A DNA stretch of 64,000 nt from Planctomycetaceae bacterium (lineage in GTDB: Bacteria; Planctomycetota; Planctomycetia; Pirellulales; Thermoguttaceae). Made by a program: the position numbers and the translations under genes. The DNA is taken from the NCBI GenBank assembly GCA_012719125.1, contig JAAYAY010000057.1, positions 60,777-124,776 on the forward strand, in the 5' to 3' direction. Of this stretch, positions 56,679 through 64,000 are shown piece after piece. Under the pieces are notes generated by a model. That model saw only the letters and a list, made by a program, of their open reading frames with translations, had not been told where the DNA came from and ran no database searches. Position 1 is the first letter of the stretch, and each line of letters starts with the position of its first letter.

Positions 56679-57512
56679 CTAACTGGCCCGGTCGGGATAG
56701 ATGACCAGTTCCACCCGCCGGTTACGCTGTTTTCCGGCGGCTGTGGCATTGGTGAAAACCGGATGGTTGCCGCCGTGTCCGACGACGAACATCTGGTTGG
56801 GTTGCATCCGCGTCTGGCTTACCAACACCTCGTAGACCGCCATCGCCTGGGCGGTCGACAGTTGGATGTTGCTGCTGTACTGGTAAGTCCGTACCGGATC
56901 CGAATCGGTGTGCCCCTCCACGGCGATCTTCTGATTGGGGTAGGTCCGCAGAATCTCGGCGGCCACCGTGGTAATGATCCGGCCTGCGTTCGCCTGAAAC
57001 TGATTCGTACCGTACTGGAAGAGTTGATCCGCCGGCAATTCGATGCGAATCACGTCGCCGTCGTGCCGCGTCTCCACGCCCTGCAGATTGATCTTGGGAA
57101 GCGTGGTCAGCAGGCTGTTGTTCGGCTTGATCACCACCCCCCGCTGACGCTGCAACGACGCCGTCAACGTCTCTGCCTGCTTGGCATACGAGTCCTTTTC
57201 ACTCTGGATCTTGCTCAGTTGACTCGTCGTCGAGGCCAACTGGGTCTGCAGAAGCTGCGATCGGTCCTGCTCGACCTTGATCTGCTGCCGAAGTTGGGCC
57301 ACCAGGGCCGTCAACTCCTGATGTTGCCGATCCAACGAAGCGGCATGGGCGTGCAGTTCCTGGTTCTGCCGCTGCATCGCAACCTGCTGCTGCTGCAACT
57401 GATCGACGTTCCCCTTCAGAACCGACGAACTGTTCGCGCAGCCGGCCGAAAAGACAGTCAAGACTGCCGTCAGGAGCAAGGCGACAGCGATGGTCGGTTG
57501 CCTGCGACCCAT
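56679..57512 (-). CDS. OmpA-family lipoprotein with coiled-coil region
   Basis: A 277-aa exported lipoprotein. Signal peptide with a lipobox SAGC; Cys25 would be lipidated. Residues ~35-125 are Gln-rich and helical (NVDQLQQQQVAMQRQNQELHAHA), a probable coiled coil. The C-terminal ~130 residues are an OmpA_C peptidoglycan-binding domain (VEGHTDSDPVRTYQYSSNIQLS, NRRVELVIYP). It should anchor the outer membrane to the cell wall. ATG 57512 is chosen; upstream the frame to 57773 has no domain content. It is divergent from the response regulator. Confidence 0.88.
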   Translation of the reverse strand: MGRRQPTIAVALLLTAVLTVFSAGCANSSSVLKGNVDQLQQQQVAMQRQNQELHAHAASLDRQHQELTALVAQLRQQIKVEQDRSQLLQTQLASTTSQLSKIQSEKDSYAKQAETLTASLQRQRGVVIKPNNSLLTTLPKINLQGVETRHDGDVIRIELPADQLFQYGTNQFQANAGRIITTVAAEILRTYPNQKIAVEGHTDSDPVRTYQYSSNIQLSTAQAMAVYEVLVSQTRMQPNQMFVVGHGGNHPVFTNATAAGKQRNRRVELVIYPDRAS

Positions 57513-57784
57513 GGCAAATGCACTCTTCAAGGCGAAACGTTCCGTCCACCCCGCCGTCGGCGACTGGCCAACCAAGCGCGGAGAGACCGGGAATAAGGCG
57601 GGCGGATAGTAACAGGAGGCCCCCGTGAGAGCAAGAGCAACTGCCGCCCTTCTGGAGAGGGGTACTGGTCGCCTCGATCCACCCCCATGCAAAGAGAATG
57701 CTACCTTTTTACTGGACAACCCCAAGCGTCTGCCTGCCGAATGCGAGTGCTTCGAATACCCTCTGGCCCCCACAACCGCCGCAA

Positions 57785-58471
57785 ATGCACGTTCTCCTTG
57801 TCGAAGACAGCCCGATCAACCGCCGCTTCATCGGTCTGGCCCTCTCCAAGGCCGGCATCGAGCTGACCTACGCCGAGAACGGGCGACTCGGCGTCGAGAT
57901 TGCCGCCGCCGGACAGTTTGATGCCATCCTCATGGACATGCAGATGCCCGTCATGGACGGATTCGCGGCCACCGCTCGTCTGCGGCAACTCGGCCTCGCG
58001 ACGCCCATCATCGCCCTTACCGGACACACCACAGAAGCCGATCGCGATCGGTGCCGTGACGCGGGATGCAGCACCCACCTGTCCAAACCCGTGGATGCCG
58101 CCCGGTTGATCGACACCCTCAACGACCTGGTCGCCACCGTAGCGCCGGCAGGTTCCGCCGCCGATTCCGACGACTTCAGCCCCGAACTCCGCCAGATCGC
58201 TCTCGACTATCTCGAGGTCCAACAGCAGCGTATCACCGAAATGGAAGAGTCGTTTGAGAGCGGCGATCTGAACCGGCTCGCCGAACTCGCCCACCGCGTG
58301 AAAGGCACCGCGGGAACGGTCGGCTTTCCCCAGTTCACTGCTCCGGCCGAACGCCTCGAGACGGCCGCCGCGTCGGGCGACCTGCAAGCGTGCCCCCGGA
58401 TCCTTGGGCAAATCGCCGAGCTTCAAACCGAAGCCGAAGTCTCAGCCCTGGAGCCTGGATACTCTCCGTAG
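57785..58471 (+). CDS. Response regulator receiver-Hpt fusion protein
   Basis: A 228-aa signalling protein with an N-terminal CheY-type receiver (LLVEDSPINRRF, phosphoacceptor Asp51 in ILMDMQMPVMDGF, ALTGHT, Lys100 in LSKP) and a C-terminal histidine phosphotransfer domain with His169 in LAHRVKGTAGTVGF. It therefore both receives and passes on phosphate, acting as an intermediate in a phosphorelay with hybrid histidine kinases elsewhere. No kinase lies adjacent. The end overlaps the convergent GNAT-like gene by 49 bases. Confidence 0.9.
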   Translation: MHVLLVEDSPINRRFIGLALSKAGIELTYAENGRLGVEIAAAGQFDAILMDMQMPVMDGFAATARLRQLGLATPIIALTGHTTEADRDRCRDAGCSTHLSKPVDAARLIDTLNDLVATVAPAGSAADSDDFSPELRQIALDYLEVQQQRITEMEESFESGDLNRLAELAHRVKGTAGTVGFPQFTAPAERLETAAASGDLQACPRILGQIAELQTEAEVSALEPGYSP

Positions 58472-58914
58472 AACCGCCGCACATACAGCGTGCAACGCGG
58501 CGAATCATTCAGCGGTTCCCATCCCCAGCGTTTCATGATCCGGCCGTTCAAGCGTTTGTTGCTCACCTGGCAGACCAACGCGTCCGAGCCTTTGACGCGG
58601 GCGACGTCGTCCACGGCTCGCCGGGCCGCCACCACCGAGGCATAGCTCGTTCCCCCGTACGTCAACAGATACTTCACCGCCAGGTAGTTCGGTTGACGCC
58701 ACGACTGATCGAAGTAGAGCAGACACCGATCGCGCCCACGCCGCCGGTGAATCCAGGCCGACAGAAACAGAACTTCAGGGATCGAAATCCATTTGGGCCA
58801 AGGCCGAAAGATCACCCGGCGAAACTCCCCGTCCACGGCCTCGATCACGCCGAACCGCCGCCGCCGGACGACCTCGGCCTCTGCATCGATGTCGGTGACT
58901 GTCTCGTAAAGCAT
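58423..58914 (-). CDS. Hypothetical GNAT-like protein
   Basis: A 163-aa soluble protein with no signal peptide. The C-terminal half (YGGTSYASVVAARRAVDDVARVKGSDALVCQ, then NGRIMKRWGWEPLNDSPR) resembles GNAT acyltransferases, in which a similar xLxxRWGWE block closes the fold, but the acetyl-CoA pyrophosphate loop is not clear. Function unknown. It starts 18 bases after the prepilin-peptidase-like gene ends and is co-oriented with aroK and aroDE, so it probably belongs to that transcript. Confidence 0.6.
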   Translation of the reverse strand: MLYETVTDIDAEAEVVRRRRFGVIEAVDGEFRRVIFRPWPKWISIPEVLFLSAWIHRRRGRDRCLLYFDQSWRQPNYLAVKYLLTYGGTSYASVVAARRAVDDVARVKGSDALVCQVSNKRLNGRIMKRWGWEPLNDSPRCTLYVRRFYGEYPGSRAETSASV

Positions 58915-58932
58915 GGCCTTCGATTTCGCCGT

Positions 58933-60192
58933 TCAGTCGGCAGACTGCAGCAGGATGGCTCGAAATAGTCCGACAACGATCCGCCAAACCCAGAGCATTG
59001 CCGACATTAATGCCAAGCCGACCGCAAACATAGGAGCGATCATCAGTCCCAGCCCAAACGGAGCCTCGGCCCACATCCACACGGCCTTCCACCACACCAG
59101 CACACAAGTGGCCGCCAAGCAAAGGAACGGGCCGTAAGGGATCTCCGGTTCCCGATGCAGGATCACGCTGAACACGCCTATTGCCAACCCGGCAAACGGC
59201 GCCAAAAAGAAAATGATCAGGCAGGCCTGCCATCCGAGGAAGGCACCGATCATGGCCATCAAGGTCACGTCGCCGAATCCCATCGCCTCCCGGTGCAAGA
59301 CGGCCGAGGCGGTCAGGCGGACCGCCCAGATGATTCCCCCCCCAGCCGCCATGCCCACCAGCGACGTCAACAGCCCTTCCCATTGCTCTCCGCCAAACCA
59401 CCACACGCCGGCCACTAGCAGCGTTCCCAGCACGCCCATCATGACCGCTCGATAGGTGGCCGGCTCGCGGCACAGTCTCGCCAGGGAAAGCTCCAAGGCC
59501 CGCCGCCAGCCGTGTCGGTCGTACCAGGTTCGCGGCATCAGCGCAAAGCACCAGCCCCACCAGCAACCCAGAGCGACTGCCAGCGACGACCATTGGGGGA
59601 ACCCGTCGAGCCAGACGGGCCACGGGTTGGGGGACGTGAGCCGCAAGAAATCCCAGTCTGTCATTACCGGCCCCGCGGCCGCTCGCACCACGTCCGGAAG
59701 CAAGCCCCAGGGACACGCGACCGACAACACCAGCCCCACCAGCGTGCCCGGGACGGTGATCCCGTCCGGAATCGTCTTCTCGTCGGCGTCGATCAGCGAT
59801 CCTGCCAACATGAGTGCCAGCAGAAACGTGTGGATGGCAACGTGCGCATAGAGGACCCATACAGGCGGGCCGACAACAACCGTGGGCTGAACCAGCCCCC
59901 GCTGCCCCACTTCCCACCAGCAGAGCGCCGCCAGACCCGCGGCCGTGACCACCTCCACCAGCATGGGGCGAATCCAGAAGCCGGCCCCGTGCAGCGACGC
60001 CTCCCGCCGCAATCCGAACCAGCCGACGATCGGAATCCGGTCGCTCCACTGCCGCGGCGGAGCGCCTTCAGGCGGCGCCGACCACGGACTGTACGACCGC
60101 TGGTGCCAGGCCAGACGATAGACGGCCAGATTCACCACGCTTCCAATGGCAGCACCCAGGATCGCGAGCGGGATATAGATAAGAGAATTCAC
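58933..60192 (-). CDS. Prepilin peptidase-like (A24) membrane protein lacking the CxxC motifs
   Basis: A 419-aa polytopic membrane protein resembling type IV prepilin leader peptidases. The N-terminal GSVVNLAVYRL and LIDADEKTIPDGIT (Asp135) are present, as is GFGDVTLMAMIGAFLGW, giving two catalytic Asp sites (the GFGD near 305). The paired Cys of the zinc-binding N-terminal region are missing; RLRREASLHG-type sequence sits there. Family members without them exist, so activity is likely. Its start overlaps the aroK stop by four bases. Confidence 0.85.
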   Translation of the reverse strand: MNSLIYIPLAILGAAIGSVVNLAVYRLAWHQRSYSPWSAPPEGAPPRQWSDRIPIVGWFGLRREASLHGAGFWIRPMLVEVVTAAGLAALCWWEVGQRGLVQPTVVVGPPVWVLYAHVAIHTFLLALMLAGSLIDADEKTIPDGITVPGTLVGLVLSVACPWGLLPDVVRAAAGPVMTDWDFLRLTSPNPWPVWLDGFPQWSSLAVALGCWWGWCFALMPRTWYDRHGWRRALELSLARLCREPATYRAVMMGVLGTLLVAGVWWFGGEQWEGLLTSLVGMAAGGGIIWAVRLTASAVLHREAMGFGDVTLMAMIGAFLGWQACLIIFFLAPFAGLAIGVFSVILHREPEIPYGPFLCLAATCVLVWWKAVWMWAEAPFGLGLMIAPMFAVGLALMSAMLWVWRIVVGLFRAILLQSAD

Positions 60193-60728
60193 GTACCCGC
60201 TCCGGATGTTCCATGGATGTCAACCAGGCCCAGAATCTCGTCGGCAAGAGCCTCGGGGGCTTTTCCTTCGGTGTCGACCTCCACATGGGCCGTTTCTCGA
60301 TAGATCGGCTCTCTCACCGACATGACATGCATGATTTCGTCGAGGGGGCCCCGATCGGTCAGGTTCGGACGCCGCGTGGCGGTCGTCGCGTCGCCTGTCA
60401 TCCGCGCATGGATGGTTTCCGGCGACGCCTGCAGCCAAACGACCGGGCCGCCCGCCCGCATTGCCTTCCGGCTCTCCTCCCGAAGGGGCGCGCCGCCTCC
60501 GGCCGCAATCACGAGCTTCGACCGGCCGGTCAGATCCGCGATCACCCGGGCTTCGGTCTCCCGAAATGCCGGCTCGCCGTCCTCGGCGAAAATCTCCGCG
60601 ATCGTCTTGCCGGAAACGCGCTCGATCTCCACGTCCGCGTCGATCCAATCCCAACCGAGCCGCTCCGACAGCAATCGAGCAAGCGTCGTCTTTCCGGTCG
60701 CACGGTAGCCAATCAAGGTAAGGTTCAT
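60189..60728 (-). CDS. aroK: Shikimate kinase
   Basis: A 179-aa kinase phosphorylating shikimate in chorismate synthesis. The P-loop is GYRATGKTT at 7-15; the substrate-binding DADVEIER and the AAGGGAPLREESR glycine region follow, with the lid near RPNLTDRGP. Length matches the family. The end overlaps the prepilin-peptidase-like gene by four bases. Upstream, across a 277-base gap occupied by a nested repeat, is aroDE on the same strand. Confidence 0.95.
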   Translation of the reverse strand: MNLTLIGYRATGKTTLARLLSERLGWDWIDADVEIERVSGKTIAEIFAEDGEPAFRETEARVIADLTGRSKLVIAAGGGAPLREESRKAMRAGGPVVWLQASPETIHARMTGDATTATRRPNLTDRGPLDEIMHVMSVREPIYRETAHVEVDTEGKAPEALADEILGLVDIHGTSGAGT

Positions 60729-60780
60729 ACGCAGCCAACGATGGAGTCTTGGATTACTCTCTCAAGGGATTCGTGTACCG

Positions 60781-60936
60781 CTGCTTGCTCGCAGAGGATG
60801 TCCGGGAATTGACCGTAGCCGAATTCGCCAGAATTTGGCCTTCTCGGTAGCTTGCCAAAGTCTGGCGACTTCGGCTACGACCGGAAAACCGCCTATTCAC
60901 GGCCTCAATTCCCGGACAGCCTCTGCTCGCAAGCAG
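60781..60936. repeat. Nested inverted repeat (MITE-like) between aroDE and aroK
   Basis: Outer arms 60781-60812 and 60905-60936 pair over 29 of 32 bases. Inner arms 60815-60839 and 60854-60878 pair over 23 of 25, with a 14-base loop; the inner right arm ends in a 26-base unpaired stretch. Inner arms contain GTAGCCGAA and TCGCCAGA. A further hairpin, CTGCCTGC-type, lies at 60964-60982. No ORF. Probably a miniature mobile or REP-like element, and it could cause attenuation between aroDE and aroK. Confidence 0.75.
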
Positions 60937-61005
60937 TGCCCCTTAGATTCTATTCAACCACACTGCCTGCGGGCAGGCAGCGGCGCACAACGCCTCATGC
61001 AACCT

Positions 61006-62490
61006 CTACGCCTTCGCCGCCGACGTCGCCCGCTTGATCACGTCGCGCATCAACTGGGCCGGACCCTCGCGACCCGTGAAATGCTCAAACTGGAGGCACG
61101 CCTGACGCACGAACATCTCCACGCCCGTCACCACCGTGCAGTTACGCTCCTTCGCGTCCTTCACCAGCAGCGTGTTCTCCGGATTGTAAACGGCGTCGAA
61201 CACCACCATCGACGGCCGCAGATAGTGCTTGTCGAAAGGCGACACGTCCACGTTCGGATGCATCCCGATCGGCGTGCAATTGACGAGGATGTCGGCCGCC
61301 ACGTTGTGACGCGAGTCCCATTCCGCCGAAAGACACTTCAGTCGCTGCGCCAACTCCGTCGCCCGTCCCGCATCGCCGTCGGCCAGGACCACCCGGGCGC
61401 CGCGCAACACCAGCCCGAACGCGATGGCCTTGCCCACCCCGCCCGCCCCCAACACAAGGGCCGTCTTTCCTTCAAACGGCTTTTCCTTGCCCACGGTCTC
61501 GGTGGCGATCTCCAGACTGTCCATGGCCGCCTGGTAGTCCGTGTTGTAGCCCCGTCGCCGCTCGCCCTCGAACACGACCGTGTTCGTCGCGCCGATCCCC
61601 TCGACCGCCTCGTCCTTGTCGGTGAGCAGGCCGAGCACCGCCTCCTTGTGCGGAATCGTCACGCTCAGCCCCTTGATCCCCAATTCCGACGCATCGTCGA
61701 AAAACTGCGCCAGGTGGTCGCCGGGGACGCGGATCGGAACGTACACCTTGTTCAACCGCTCCCGGGCGAACGCCGCGTTGTGAATCTGGGGACTCAGACT
61801 GTGCCCCACCGGATCGGCGATCACGCCGTACACGTCGGTCTCCGCGTTGATCTCGTCGTAGCGGTAGATCCTCGTCATCTGTTCGTAGCTGAGTTGCCCG
61901 GGGGCTAGGGCGCTCTCGTGGCTGAAGGCCGCATACGTCCACGGCGAGCCGAACCGACCCGCCAGAATCCGCGACATCGTCCCCATCTCGCCCATGCAGA
62001 AACCGACGGTCGGTAACTTCGCATCGCGAACCAATCGAAGAATGCGCAGATTGTCGTGAGGATTGTTGGCGTGCGTGCAGATCTTGATCACGTCCGGATC
62101 GCACTCCGACATCCGCTCCCAGATCGCCTGCACGTCTTCCGGGGTCTCCCGAAAATTGTGATAGCTGACGATTCGCTTCGTCTTGCCGAACCGCGGCACC
62201 TGCTTGGCGATGTCTTCCTCCAGGTCCACGTACTCCGCGCCTTCGACGATCGCCGTTCGCAACAGCGCCAGACGCTGATCCTCCGTCCCCGACCAGCGCC
62301 CTCCGTCCCGCTCGCGCCGGCAGGTGATCACTACCGGGCCGGTCCGCTTCGTCGTCAGCGCCTTGACGCTCGGCGTGCCGTTAATGTAGTCGATCCGCAG
62401 TTCGACCAGATCGATCCCCTCTTCGGCCAGGTGGTTCTGCTCCGCAACAACCTGCCGATGACGACCGCGAGCGACAACAACACAGATCAT
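61006..62490 (-). CDS. aroDE: Bifunctional 3-dehydroquinate dehydratase (type I)/shikimate dehydrogenase
   Basis: A 494-aa fusion of two consecutive shikimate-pathway enzymes. N-terminal type I dehydroquinase: EEGIDLVELRIDY, SYHNFRETP (His) and DVIKICTHANNPHD (Schiff-base Lys). C-terminal shikimate dehydrogenase: VIADPVGHSLSPQIHNAAF, GLSVTIPHKEAV, the NADP Rossmann GAGGVGKAIAFGL and VNCTPIGMHP. ATG 62490 marks the start of dehydroquinase homology; the frame extends upstream to 62886 without domain content. Fusion of aroD and aroE is common in planctomycetes and plants. aroK lies downstream. Confidence 0.94.
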   Translation of the reverse strand: MICVVVARGRHRQVVAEQNHLAEEGIDLVELRIDYINGTPSVKALTTKRTGPVVITCRRERDGGRWSGTEDQRLALLRTAIVEGAEYVDLEEDIAKQVPRFGKTKRIVSYHNFRETPEDVQAIWERMSECDPDVIKICTHANNPHDNLRILRLVRDAKLPTVGFCMGEMGTMSRILAGRFGSPWTYAAFSHESALAPGQLSYEQMTRIYRYDEINAETDVYGVIADPVGHSLSPQIHNAAFARERLNKVYVPIRVPGDHLAQFFDDASELGIKGLSVTIPHKEAVLGLLTDKDEAVEGIGATNTVVFEGERRRGYNTDYQAAMDSLEIATETVGKEKPFEGKTALVLGAGGVGKAIAFGLVLRGARVVLADGDAGRATELAQRLKCLSAEWDSRHNVAADILVNCTPIGMHPNVDVSPFDKHYLRPSMVVFDAVYNPENTLLVKDAKERNCTVVTGVEMFVRQACLQFEHFTGREGPAQLMRDVIKRATSAAKA

Positions 62491-62563
62491 GGGTGTTACC
62501 GTATGAGAAACAAGGCCGACTGAGGATGGAAAAAGCTGCTTTCGCTTGCGTATCTTCCGAACG

Positions 62564-62643
62564 CTACATGCTGTCGATATCACGTTCCGCTCGAAAGATC
62601 CGTACAATGTCCACGCCGTCCGAAGCGGCGCGATAGAAAATGA
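62564..62643 (-). pseudogene. C-terminal remnant of a ParE/RelE-type toxin cut by the insertion sequence
   Basis: Reading on the minus strand from the insertion-sequence end, an open frame encodes FYRAASDGVDIVRIFRAERD, then IDSM and a TAG stop. The YRxxxDGVxIVRIxxxxRDI pattern is the ending of ParE/RelE toxins. The N-terminal part is missing and should lie beyond the right end of the window. The IS starts at 62644, right after this fragment, so its insertion destroyed the gene. Confidence 0.75.
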
Positions 62644-64000
62644 CTGACCGTCACGGATTTTGGGGAGGGTGATGTTGGTATCCACCGAGAGAAGCGGAGA
62701 CCAGGAGGTTTTGGAGCCAGTTTTCATGGTAACGGTGTTGGTTGAGGCGTTCGGCCGGGCTTTGCCAACCGTTGTTGTCTTTAGCCGTGTCCGGATGCCA
62801 TGGAGTGAAGTTGTGGAGCAACGCCCATGCCCGACAGTGTTGGTCGCAGGCCTCGCGGGAGCCGTGCAGATGTTGGCCGTCCTCAAAGTAGCGGTTCATG
62901 GAACGCATCAGACGGTCCAGCATGTTGCTCGTACGGTGGCAATCGGGGTGGTCGTAGGCGATCGTCCACAAGTCACGTTTGTCACAGAGGTCGATGACCT
63001 TGTCGAGCACGATTCCCGTCAGGCAGCCACTTGCCCAGTTTCGCAAGCTGCGAATACGTTGCGAGAAACTGCGGCGTTCCGGAGCATGATACGCGTCCCA
63101 GACCCTTTCCGAGATCTGGAAGAACACCTCCCCAAGGTGCTTTGCTCGGTCGCGAATCTTCAGCCACGCGTGCAGGAAGCAGCGGAGGATCGCCGTCAGT
63201 GGAAAGAGAATGCTCCAGGCAGCCTGCGTGCCGTGCCATCCGTCGGTATTGACCGTCTTCGGAGCATATTCGGGGTCGACGTTGTGGGCTTCCGCTTTGA
63301 AGACGCCGTAGGCCTCTTTCAGATCGTCGGTGCTGGCGCCTTCGGAGAGGGCCGCCCCCAGCACACAACCGCCTCCCACGGTGGTAGCGATGTAGTTCTT
63401 CTCTCCGTTCCGTCTGGTGTGATGTTCATCGGCCAGCAGGTGCTCGGGCAACGCGGTCGTACGCACCGTGGTGCCCACGAGGCTGTTGCGCCCAAGCCCG
63501 ACCTCCAAACGATACCATCTCATCGGATTACCACCAAACATCCGTGCCAGGGCCCAAAGCGGCACGCCGAACTTGCGCAAGAACAACGGACCCTCGACTT
63601 CCTCGGTCCGGGCTGTCAGGTAGGGCATCAAAAACGACGGACGGATCGAGTAGGACCTGCCGTCGCGCAGGATGATCCGACGCAACGACTCTCGTTGTTT
63701 CACCGAAGTCCGTCTATCCTTCATCGCGTAACCTCGCGAGAATCCCTCCGGAAACAACTCTGGCATCTCGGCAAAGCAACGATCCAACCATTGCCGAAAC
63801 TCCTCCGGATGCCCCACAATCGAGTCATATTCATCTTCCTCAATCGGAAGGCAAATGGTAGCATGCCCTCGACACAATCCAGAAGCCGATCCTTCGGCCA
63901 TGATCCACCTCCTTGTGAACAAAATGCCTTTGGTGGATCATGGCCTTTTTCGTAAACTATGTCACGAGCACTTACCCTCCCCAAAATCCGTGACGGTCAG
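62644..64000 (-). mobile_element. Complete insertion sequence with 27-bp perfect terminal inverted repeats
   Basis: Terminal repeats at 62644-62670 and 63974-64000 are perfect reverse complements over 27 bases (they begin CTGACCGTCACGGATTTTGG). The element encodes one transposase reading inwards from the right end. The right end coincides with the window end, so extra bases beyond 64000 and any target duplication cannot be checked. Family not assigned. Confidence 0.88.
62651..63901 (-). CDS. DDE-type transposase of the insertion sequence
   Basis: A 416-aa transposase starting at ATG 63901 after AAGGAGGTGG. It includes LLADEHHTRRNGEK and VNTDGWHGTQAAW, which look like the first two catalytic Asp positions, plus a Trp- and His-rich C-terminal region (NMLDRLMRSMNRYFEDGQHL) where the third acidic residue is expected. 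I do not assign it to a named IS family. The stop codon lies inside the left terminal repeat (62651-62653), a compact arrangement. The frame is intact and the ends are perfect, so the element may be active. Confidence 0.87.
   Translation of the reverse strand: MAEGSASGLCRGHATICLPIEEDEYDSIVGHPEEFRQWLDRCFAEMPELFPEGFSRGYAMKDRRTSVKQRESLRRIILRDGRSYSIRPSFLMPYLTARTEEVEGPLFLRKFGVPLWALARMFGGNPMRWYRLEVGLGRNSLVGTTVRTTALPEHLLADEHHTRRNGEKNYIATTVGGGCVLGAALSEGASTDDLKEAYGVFKAEAHNVDPEYAPKTVNTDGWHGTQAAWSILFPLTAILRCFLHAWLKIRDRAKHLGEVFFQISERVWDAYHAPERRSFSQRIRSLRNWASGCLTGIVLDKVIDLCDKRDLWTIAYDHPDCHRTSNMLDRLMRSMNRYFEDGQHLHGSREACDQHCRAWALLHNFTPWHPDTAKDNNGWQSPAERLNQHRYHENWLQNLLVSASLGGYQHHPPQNP

Overview
The window looks like chromosomal DNA from a planctomycete, probably of the Pirellulales type. 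The evidence is the gene content: four secreted sulfatases, the DUF1549/DUF1553 + DUF1501 + pre-peptidase C-terminal (PPC) trio, a Tat-exported DUF4159 protein, PQQ-like beta-propellers, clan-A-like glycoside hydrolases and a fused aroD-aroE gene. DNA is GC-rich, so many long antisense open frames are artefacts. No rRNA, tRNA or CRISPR array was recognised. Names rest on motif recognition by eye; no database search was run.

Layout. 1-10.7 kb: sulfatase, a YidC/Oxa1 protein, an FHA protein followed by a PAS-SpoIIE phosphatase, a GH5-like hydrolase, a small secreted ORF, a sulfatase with C-terminal HEAT-like repeats and a K+ channel with two RCK domains. 10.7-14.9 kb (minus): a GntR/YtrA-type regulator-ABC ATPase-permease operon whose ATPase carries a -1 frameshift and whose permease carries an in-frame TAG; overlapping palindromes lie in front of the regulator. 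15.3-22.1 kb (plus): the most interesting block, a seven-gene cassette behind one promoter. It holds a 99-aa protein, a leucine-rich/DUF6745-like protein and relatives of STM4015 (WGR-LRR), STM4014 (ATP-grasp-like), STM4013 (alkaline-phosphatase fold), STM4012 and STM4011 (two radical SAM enzymes), mostly with overlapping starts and stops. It looks like an uncharacterised, probably peptide- or metabolite-modifying system.

22.2-40.4 kb: BNR-repeat protein, Tat-exported sugar isomerase-like protein, FAD monooxygenase, large glycoside hydrolase, CbrC-family protein, PQQ propeller, a membrane protein, and the PPC/DUF1501/DUF1549 operon. 40.7-43.6 kb: a two-gene operon of a HELGH metallopeptidase-like protein and a ComEC-like metallo-beta-lactamase-fold hydrolase, possibly a conflict or processing module. 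44-55.6 kb: DUF4159 protein, small membrane protein, sulfatase, PIG-L deacetylase, protein-L-isoaspartate methyltransferase, PQQ propeller, sulfatase and a LamG-like/FAD oxidoreductase. 55.9-62.5 kb: ParDE-like toxin-antitoxin pair with a visible promoter, OmpA-like lipoprotein, response regulator-Hpt protein, GNAT-like protein, prepilin-peptidase-like protein, aroK and aroDE. 62.6-64.0 kb: an insertion sequence with perfect 27-bp ends that has cut a second ParE/RelE-type toxin gene.

Sulfatases, glycoside hydrolases, BNR protein, PIG-L protein and isomerase-like protein together suggest degradation of sulfated polysaccharides. Several families of palindromic intergenic repeats are scattered between genes; the most elaborate is a nested inverted repeat of about 156 bp between aroDE and aroK.
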